Positions 1 to 4,411 of a stretch of DNA of 7,234 nt are shown piece after piece. Made by a program: the position numbers and the translations under genes. This DNA is from an uncultured Clostridia bacterium (lineage in GTDB: Bacteria > Bacillota > Clostridia > Oscillospirales > Acutalibacteraceae). The stretch lies in NCBI GenBank assembly GCA_946409885.1, contig CAMJYF010000087.1:1-7234 (forward strand), given 5' to 3'. The notes below the pieces were generated by a model. The model saw only the letters and a program-made list of their open reading frames with translations. It made no database searches and was not told where the DNA came from. Each line of letters starts with the position of its first letter. Positions within the stretch are counted from its first letter, which is position 1.

Positions 1-1
1 G

Positions 2-811
2 GCCGTGGATCTGCCGCTGGTGCTGCACACCCACTCCACCACCGGTCTGGGCTTTATGACGCTGCTGAAGGCGGTGGAAGCCGGGGCGGACGTGATCGAC
101 ACCGCCATTTCCTGCTTCTCCGGCGGCACGTCCCAGCCCGCCACGGAGACCATGGACTACGTGCTGCGGGAGTACGGCTACAAAACCGGCCTTGATACCA
201 AAAAGCTGAAGCAGATCAACGACTTTTTCAAGCCCTACCGGGCCCAGTGCCTGGAAAGCGGCCTGCTGAACCCGGTGGTGATGGCCACCGCCACCGACGC
301 GCTGACCTATCAGATCCCGGGCGGCATGCTCTCCAACTTAGTGGCCCAGCTCACCGCCCAGGGCAAGCTTGACAAGCTGGACGAGGTGCTTTCCGAGGTG
401 CCCAACGTCCGCAGGGACATGGGCTATCCGCCCCTTGTGACCCCCATGAGCCAGATGGTGGGCGTGCAGGCCACCAGCAACGTGCTGACGGGCCGCTACA
501 AGAACATCTCCAAAGAGATCAAGGCCTACGTCAAGGGCGAGTACGGCCGCGCCCCGGGGGAGATCAGCGAGGAGCTGAAGCAGCTTTGCCTGGGCGGCGA
601 AAAGCCCATTACGGGCCGCTACGCGGATACCCTGCCCCCCGCCGTGGAGGCCGCCCGCAAAGAGCTGGGCGACAAAGCAACCTGCGACGAGGACGTGCTC
701 TCCTATATCGCCTTCCCGCAGCTGGCGGAGCAGTTCTTCGCCGACCGGGAGGAGCGGAGATCCCGCACCTTCGCCTATACCGTGCGGGCCATTGAGGAGG
801 AGAAGAAATGA
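2..811 (+). CDS. oadA: Oxaloacetate decarboxylase alpha subunit (carboxyltransferase), 5'-truncated by window edge
   Basis: This is the C-terminal 269 residues of a biotin-dependent carboxyltransferase of the OadA/PycB family; the reading frame is open from base 2, so the true start lies upstream. In this family the subunit transfers the carboxyl group of oxaloacetate to biotin, leaving pyruvate, in the cytoplasm. The first residues give the end of the TIM barrel: the metal-ligand motif HTHSTTGL (first His at visible residue 9), then EAGADVIDTAIS and GGTSQP. The rest is the conserved PYC/OADA domain, ending near residue 250 with FPQLAEQFFADR. There is no C-terminal biotinyl domain; the carrier is a separate gene two positions downstream. 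The stop overlaps the next start as ATGA, and GAGGAGGAG at 794-802 inside this gene serves as the next ribosome-binding site. A pyruvate carboxylase B subunit is the main alternative, but the adjacent oadB argues for the sodium pump. Confidence 0.93.
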   Translation, partial: AVDLPLVLHTHSTTGLGFMTLLKAVEAGADVIDTAISCFSGGTSQPATETMDYVLREYGYKTGLDTKKLKQINDFFKPYRAQCLESGLLNPVVMATATDALTYQIPGGMLSNLVAQLTAQGKLDKLDEVLSEVPNVRRDMGYPPLVTPMSQMVGVQATSNVLTGRYKNISKEIKAYVKGEYGRAPGEISEELKQLCLGGEKPITGRYADTLPPAVEAARKELGDKATCDEDVLSYIAFPQLAEQFFADREERRSRTFAYTVRAIEEEKK

Positions 812-1230
812 CCGTTTACAACGTACTGGGTGTCTTTGAGGAGATCTACGGCAAGGGCGCCGAAATGAGCCTGTCCCGCGCCGCGCTCATCTCCGTGGTG
901 GGCATCCTCATCGTCTTTCTGATCCTCAGCATTCTGGCCGTCTTCGTCAAGGCCATGGGCTTCGGCTTCGACCGGCTGCACGAGACGCGCCGGGCCCGGA
1001 TGCTGGCCAACGCGCCCAAGGGAGGCAGCGCTCCCCTGCCGAAACAGCCGCCCCAGGGCGCTCCCCTCCCCGCCGATACCTCCGCCGGCACGCTGAAGCT
1101 GACCGGCGTTACCGAGGAGGAGGCGGCGGTGGTGATGGCGGTGGTCAGCCACAACAGCGGCATTCCCCTGAACCGGCTGCGGTTCAACTCCATTACAGCG
1201 GTCGAGCAAGACGGAAAGGAAACGAAATGA
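808..1230 (+). CDS. oadG: OadG-family small membrane subunit of the Na+-translocating decarboxylase
   Basis: This 140-residue protein fits the gamma/delta (OadG/MmdD) subunit, which anchors the soluble carboxyltransferase and biotin carrier to the membrane pump. It has a short N-terminal segment, one strongly hydrophobic membrane helix at about residues 25-50 (core VVGILIVFLILSILAVF), a basic stretch after it (HETRRAR), a Pro-rich linker at about 71-92, and a small C-terminal domain at 97-133 containing TGVTEEEAAVVMAVVSHNSG and ending RLRFNSI. That C-terminal pattern is usual in clostridial OadG-like proteins. The start at 808 overlaps the oadA stop (ATGA) and has an excellent Shine-Dalgarno at 794-802. 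An internal ATG at 865 is possible but less well placed. The family is weakly conserved, so the call rests on topology, size and position between oadA and the biotin carrier. Confidence 0.85.
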   Translation: MTVYNVLGVFEEIYGKGAEMSLSRAALISVVGILIVFLILSILAVFVKAMGFGFDRLHETRRARMLANAPKGGSAPLPKQPPQGAPLPADTSAGTLKLTGVTEEEAAVVMAVVSHNSGIPLNRLRFNSITAVEQDGKETK

Positions 1231-1604
1231 AATATCAGGTAACCCTCAACGGAAAAATCTATGAGGTGGACGTGACCGAGACCGACGCGGTCATCACCTC
1301 CGTCGCCCAGGCGGCCCCCGCCGCTCCCGCGGCCGCCGCCCCCGCCGCCGCGCCCGCTCCCGCCCCCGCGCCCGCGGCGCAATCCGCCGTGGCCGGGGAA
1401 AAGATCACCTGCCCCATGCCCGGCAACATCCTGGCCGTAAAGGCCGCCGCCGGGCAGAGCGTAAAGGCCGGGGACGTGCTGTTCATTCTGGAGGCCATGA
1501 AGATGGAAAACGAGATCGTCGCCCCCCACGACGGCACGGTGAAGCAGGTGCTTGTGGCCAAGGGCGCCAAGGTGAACACCGACGACGTGCTGGCCGTGAT
1601 GTAA
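1227..1604 (+). CDS. Biotin carrier protein of the sodium-pump decarboxylase (biotinyl domain with Ala/Pro linker)
   Basis: This 125-residue protein carries the carboxyl group on biotin between OadA and OadB. Residues 1-26 form a short beta-rich lead (MKYQVTLNGKIYEVDV). Residues 27-57 are almost entirely Ala and Pro, a flexible swinging arm encoded by a low-complexity GC stretch near 1309-1380. Residues 58-125 are a complete biotinyl/lipoyl domain. The biotinylation motif EAMKMENEI is intact, with the modified lysine at residue 92 (codon 1500-1502) between two methionines, and the domain ends at DVLAVM as is normal. Its start overlaps the oadG stop (ATGA), with AAAGGA at 1215-1220 as ribosome-binding site. 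It resembles the gamma subunit MmdC of methylmalonyl-CoA decarboxylases and the fused biotinyl domain of enterobacterial OadA. An acetyl-CoA carboxylase carrier is unlikely in this operon. Confidence 0.93.
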   Translation: MKYQVTLNGKIYEVDVTETDAVITSVAQAAPAAPAAAAPAAAPAPAPAPAAQSAVAGEKITCPMPGNILAVKAAAGQSVKAGDVLFILEAMKMENEIVAPHDGTVKQVLVAKGAKVNTDDVLAVM

Positions 1605-1620
1605 GGGAGGACGGAACGGA

Positions 1621-2808
1621 ATGACACTGATAACGGAAGTCCTGCGGGGCATCTGGGAAAACTCCGGCTTCGCGCTGCTGGACTGGCGCAACCTGGTGAT
1701 GATCGGGGTGGCCTTCGCCTTTCTGGTGCTGGCCATCAAATTCAAGTTCGAGCCCCTGCTGCTGGTGCCCATCGCCTTCGGCATTCTGCTGGCCAACATG
1801 CCCGGCGCGGACATTATGAAGGACGTGACCGGCGGTCAGCTGGGCGACCTTTCCGGCGCGCTGGCGGTGCCGGGGGCCCACTGGTACGAATCCGGCGTGC
1901 TGCGAATACTGTACGTGGGCGTCAAATCCAGTATTTTCCCCTGTCTTATCTTTATGGGCGTGGGGGCCATGACGGATTTCGGCCCGCTGCTGTCCAACCC
2001 CGTCTCGCTGATATTGGGCGCGGCGGCGCAGCTGGGCATCTACGTGGCGTTCATTATCGCCATTCTGCTGGGCTTTACCCCGTCGGAGGCGGCCTCCATC
2101 GCCATCATCGGCGGCGCGGACGGCCCCACGGCCATTTTCACCGCGTCCAAGCTGGCCTCTCACCTGCTGGCGCCCATCGCGCTGGCGGCCTATTCCTATA
2201 TGGCCCTGATCCCCATCATCCAGCCGCCCATCATGAAGCTGCTGACCACCGAAAAAGAGCGCCAGGTGAAAATGACCCAGCTGCGCAAGGTCTCCAAAAC
2301 GGAAAAGATCATCTTCCCCGTGGTGGTGCTGGTGCTGGTGGCGTTTCTGCTGCCAAGCGTGGTGCCGCTGCTGGGCATGCTGATGTTGGGCAACCTGTTC
2401 CGGGAATGCGGCGTGGTCGACAGGCTTTCCGACACCGCCCAGAACGCTTTGATGAACGTGATCACCATTCTGCTGGGCGTGTGCGTGGGCGCCACGGCCA
2501 ACGGGCAGGATTTCATCCAGTGGCGCACCATCAAGATCGTCATCCTGGGCCTGGTGGCCTTTATGTTCTCCACCGCCGGCGGCGTGCTGATCGGCAAGGT
2601 GCTGTACGTCGTCACCAAGGGGAAGATCAACCCCCTCATCGGCGCGGCGGGCGTTTCCGCCGTTCCCATGGCGGCGCGGGTGGCCCAGAACGAGGGCCGC
2701 AAGTACAACCCCACCAACTTTTTGCTGATGCACGCCATGGGCCCCAACGTGGCCGGCGTGATCGGCTCCGCCGTAGCTGCGGGCTTTTTGCTGATTATGT
2801 TCCAGTAA
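1621..2808 (+). CDS. oadB: Na+-translocating decarboxylase beta subunit (membrane sodium pump)
   Basis: This 395-residue polytopic membrane protein decarboxylates carboxybiotin and couples this to Na+ export. All functionally studied residues of Klebsiella OadB have counterparts at a constant offset of 36: Asp203 is Asp167 in GGADGP, Tyr229 is Tyr193 in YSYMAL, and Asn373, Gly377, Ser382 and Arg389 are Asn337, Gly341, Ser346 and Arg353 in NPLIGAAGVSAVPMAAR. The C-terminal helix includes HAMGPNVAGVIGSAVAAG. The segment at about 84-120 (ILYVGVKSSIFPCLIFMGVG) matches the form seen in anaerobic Firmicutes. Length is within the family range and no domain is missing. The start at 1621 follows the biotin carrier stop by 16 nt, with AGGGAGGA at 1604-1611 as ribosome-binding site. 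It is the last gene before a terminator. GcdB and MmdB are close homologues, so the substrate is assigned from the OadA-type alpha subunit. Confidence 0.95.
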   Translation: MTLITEVLRGIWENSGFALLDWRNLVMIGVAFAFLVLAIKFKFEPLLLVPIAFGILLANMPGADIMKDVTGGQLGDLSGALAVPGAHWYESGVLRILYVGVKSSIFPCLIFMGVGAMTDFGPLLSNPVSLILGAAAQLGIYVAFIIAILLGFTPSEAASIAIIGGADGPTAIFTASKLASHLLAPIALAAYSYMALIPIIQPPIMKLLTTEKERQVKMTQLRKVSKTEKIIFPVVVLVLVAFLLPSVVPLLGMLMLGNLFRECGVVDRLSDTAQNALMNVITILLGVCVGATANGQDFIQWRTIKIVILGLVAFMFSTAGGVLIGKVLYVVTKGKINPLIGAAGVSAVPMAARVAQNEGRKYNPTNFLLMHAMGPNVAGVIGSAVAAGFLLIMFQ

Positions 2809-2824
2809 AAAAACACAGTGTTTT

Positions 2825-2866
2825 AAAACACCGCCTCTCTTTTGCGGGAGAAGCGGCGTTTTTTTT
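2825..2866 (+). terminator. Rho-independent terminator of the oad operon
   Basis: It starts 16 nt after the oadB stop. The arms are AAAACACCGCCTCTC (2825-2839) and GAGAAGCGGCGTTTT (2848-2862), paired with two A-C mismatches around an 8-nt loop, and the T-run spans 2859-2866. Just upstream, AAAACAC (2810-2816) and GTGTTTT (2818-2824) form another small palindrome that is T-rich when read on the minus strand. The region may therefore also stop transcripts arriving from the convergent endonuclease gene. Confidence 0.8.
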
Positions 2867-2911
2867 GGTTCATCACGGATAATTGTGGGATTTGAGGTGA
2901 ACAAATTGTGG

Positions 2912-3043
2912 TTTGGCGAGCTGTCGTAGCACGGCGCATTGCGCCGTCTATCGGGGGTGAAACATTATATTGCAACACAGGGAATATTGTTTTCGCCTGG
3001 AAAGACGGCGTAATACGCCGTGCTACGTGAAGATCCCGCCAAA
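2912..3043. repeat. REPIN-like inverted pair of GTAGC-hairpin palindromes
   Basis: This non-coding element lies between the convergent ends of oadB and the endonuclease gene and runs into the latter's last codons. Its outer ends are TTTGGCGAG (2912-2920) and, inverted, CCCGCCAAA (3035-3043). Inside each lies a GTAGC-hairpin. The left copy has GTAGC at 2926-2930 with arms ACGGCGC and GCGCCGT around ATT (2931-2947). The right copy on the minus strand has GTAGC at 3026-3022 with arms ACGGCGT and ACGCCGT around AAT (3005-3021). The two 24-nt cores differ only at two positions, and these are partners in the stem, so pairing is kept. The layout (5' GTAG, hairpin, inverted partner, short spacer) is that of REP doublets linked to RAYT transposases. 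No clear target duplication flanks it. Confidence 0.75.
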
Positions 3044-4135
3044 TCCGTATTGCTCTATCCCTACAGCTGCCCGTAAAATTTTTCTTGCGTCCGCCGGGGT
3101 GACGGCGCCGTCGGCGTCCACGTCCGCCAATATCACGGCTGTCGCCGTAAAGCTCTCCAGCCCCACGGCCTGCCGCAGGGTCAGGCGGGCGTCCGCGGGG
3201 GTGACGGTCCCGTCCAGATCCACGTCGCCGTAGCGGTAGCTGAAGCTCTCGCTTTGCAGGTCCGGGTGACAGCGGGAACAGGGCGAATACCCCAATTGGC
3301 TCATCTCCGTCACTGTCAGGGTCATCTCCATCCGGTTTTTGGCGCTCATGGAGGCGGCGGAGGGACAGGCGGGCAGATGGTACTTTTTGGTGTTGCGGTT
3401 GACCACAAAGGTCACCGGCGCCGATACCGTATAGACGCGCCACTCCTGCGCTTCTTGGGCCAGGGCGCTTTTTCCGGTGGCGTAATCGATGGCAATGCCC
3501 GGCTGCACGTTGTAACAGAACACGCAAAAGCGGACGCCCGCGCCGCCGTCCTCCATGGAAAGCGCCTCCATCAGCACGCCCCGGGCCACCAGATCGTCGC
3601 CCACAAAGACCGGCGTGACGCGGTACAGCACGTGGTTGCCGGTTCGTTTGACGTACTCCGTCACCCTGTTCTCAAAGGGCTGCATCCCCTCCACGTTCAT
3701 ATACACCGTGCCGGTGATGAGATTGCGCCGGTTGGCGTTCTCCCCCGCCAGCTGAAAGCCGATCAGGTGGCAGCGGTTGTACAGGTACCGCCCCGGCACG
3801 ATCAGGTATTTCACGTTGATCCAGCCCGTGGGCGTCACGGAGCTGAGGGGTTCCCGCCCTTCCGTGGGCATCAGGTCCGTGCCCACGCAGGCAAAGGCCG
3901 CGCCGCAGCGGCCGAGGGCGTCCAGCTCACTGTAGCGCTCAAAGGAGGAAACGGTATAGTCCTCCGCCGTAAATTCCGGCACGTTGCCGTTGACCTCCGC
4001 AAAAGGCGCGCCCGCGTAGGCCGCGACGGAGGACCAGGCAAACGCAAAAGCCTCCGCCGGAAACGAAGCCAAGAGAGAGACGCACAATACCAGCGAAAGA
4101 AACAGAGAAATCAGTTTTTGCGTCATATGATACAT
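3023..4135 (-). CDS. Secreted DNA/RNA non-specific endonuclease with C-terminal type I dockerin
   Basis: This 370-residue protein is a predicted extracellular nuclease. Residues 1-30 are a signal peptide (basic MTQK, hydrophobic LISLFLSLVLCVSLLASF, likely cleavage after AEAFA). Residues about 45-215 are the beta-beta-alpha-metal nuclease domain. The catalytic motif is NRCH at 120-123 (the Sm nuclease family has DRGH) with His123 as general base, followed by ENANRRNLITG. Asn147 and Glu155 keep the 8-residue spacing of Sm nuclease Asn119 and Glu127. Residues 245-291 hold His253, Cys257, Cys286 and Cys289, a Cys/His cluster like that found at the C-terminus of some secreted nucleases. Residues 303-360 are a type I dockerin with two calcium loops: Asp304/306/308, Thr312, Asp315 and Asp338/340/342, Thr346, Asp349. 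The last six codons and the TAG stop lie in a REP-like repeat. Neither ATG at 4135 nor at 4126 has a clear Shine-Dalgarno, and no convincing promoter is seen, so the start is uncertain by three residues. Confidence 0.88.
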   Translation of the reverse strand: MYHMTQKLISLFLSLVLCVSLLASFPAEAFAFAWSSVAAYAGAPFAEVNGNVPEFTAEDYTVSSFERYSELDALGRCGAAFACVGTDLMPTEGREPLSSVTPTGWINVKYLIVPGRYLYNRCHLIGFQLAGENANRRNLITGTVYMNVEGMQPFENRVTEYVKRTGNHVLYRVTPVFVGDDLVARGVLMEALSMEDGGAGVRFCVFCYNVQPGIAIDYATGKSALAQEAQEWRVYTVSAPVTFVVNRNTKKYHLPACPSAASMSAKNRMEMTLTVTEMSQLGYSPCSRCHPDLQSESFSYRYGDVDLDGTVTPADARLTLRQAVGLESFTATAVILADVDADGAVTPADARKILRAAVGIEQYGFGGIFT

Positions 4136-4172
4136 AGGTAATCGAGATGTTACCGGCTAAGCGAAAACCTGC

Positions 4173-4340
4173 CCCATGAGGGTAGCGCGGCTGCCCACAG
4201 CCGCTCCGGCGCAAGCCGGCTTATTGCGATAGTAGCATTAAAGGCATACAATTTACCCGATTGGTTTGTTTTATAATATTGTTTGTGTTACGAACCGCCT
4301 ACGGCGGAGCGGCTGTGGGCAGCCGCGCTACCAATATGGG
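4173..4340. repeat. Inverted pair of two-hairpin GTAGC palindromes with 28-bp perfect arms
   Basis: It occupies most of the 276-nt gap between the two minus-strand genes. Bases 4181-4208 and 4305-4332 are exact reverse complements; after a 3-nt interruption the match resumes with CCCAT (4173-4177) and ATGGG (4336-4340). Each arm is itself a hairpin: GTAGC (4182-4186), stem GCGGCTG (4187-4193), loop CCCA, stem CAGCCGC (4198-4204), with the mirror copy at 4309-4331. Each arm is followed inward by a second small hairpin, CCGGC/GCCGG (4206-4219) on the left and CCGCC/GGCGG (4295-4307) on the right, different in sequence but both fully paired. The AT-rich centre (about 4221-4290) probably contains the promoter of the endonuclease gene, but I find no pair of good -35 and -10 boxes. 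Confidence 0.75.
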
Positions 4341-4364
4341 CAAGCCGCAGGCGTATAATATAGC

Positions 4365-4400
4365 GCGGATCATTGCTCCGCGCTACATGGCCCCGCCAAA
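4365..4400 (-). repeat. Single REP-like GTAGC hairpin downstream of the 843-residue gene
   Basis: Read on the minus strand, TTTGGCGGG (4400-4392) is followed after five bases by GTAGC (4386-4382), then arms GCGGAGC and GATCCGC around the loop AAT (4381-4365), with one G-A mismatch. The TTTGGCGRG lead and loop AAT match the pair at 2912-3043, so this is another copy of that subfamily. It starts 11 nt beyond the stop of the upstream gene. It may act as an mRNA-end hairpin, as REPs do elsewhere; there is no T-run for a classical terminator. Confidence 0.6.
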
Positions 4401-4411
4401 CCTTAATTCAT

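Noticed and set aside
1483..2904. Long minus-strand open frame antisense to oadB, and a similar one at 846-1814
   Set aside because: The translations are low-complexity His/Gln/Gly/Arg-rich sequences, and the plus-strand genes there are clear homologues of known subunits.
3254..4141. Plus-strand open frame of 295 codons antisense to the endonuclease
   Set aside because: No recognisable motif, and the opposite strand carries a signal peptide, nuclease motif and dockerin.
4221..4290. TATAAT at 4272-4277 as a plus-strand promoter
   Set aside because: No good -35 box at proper spacing, and no plus-strand gene follows; the stretch is simply AT-rich.
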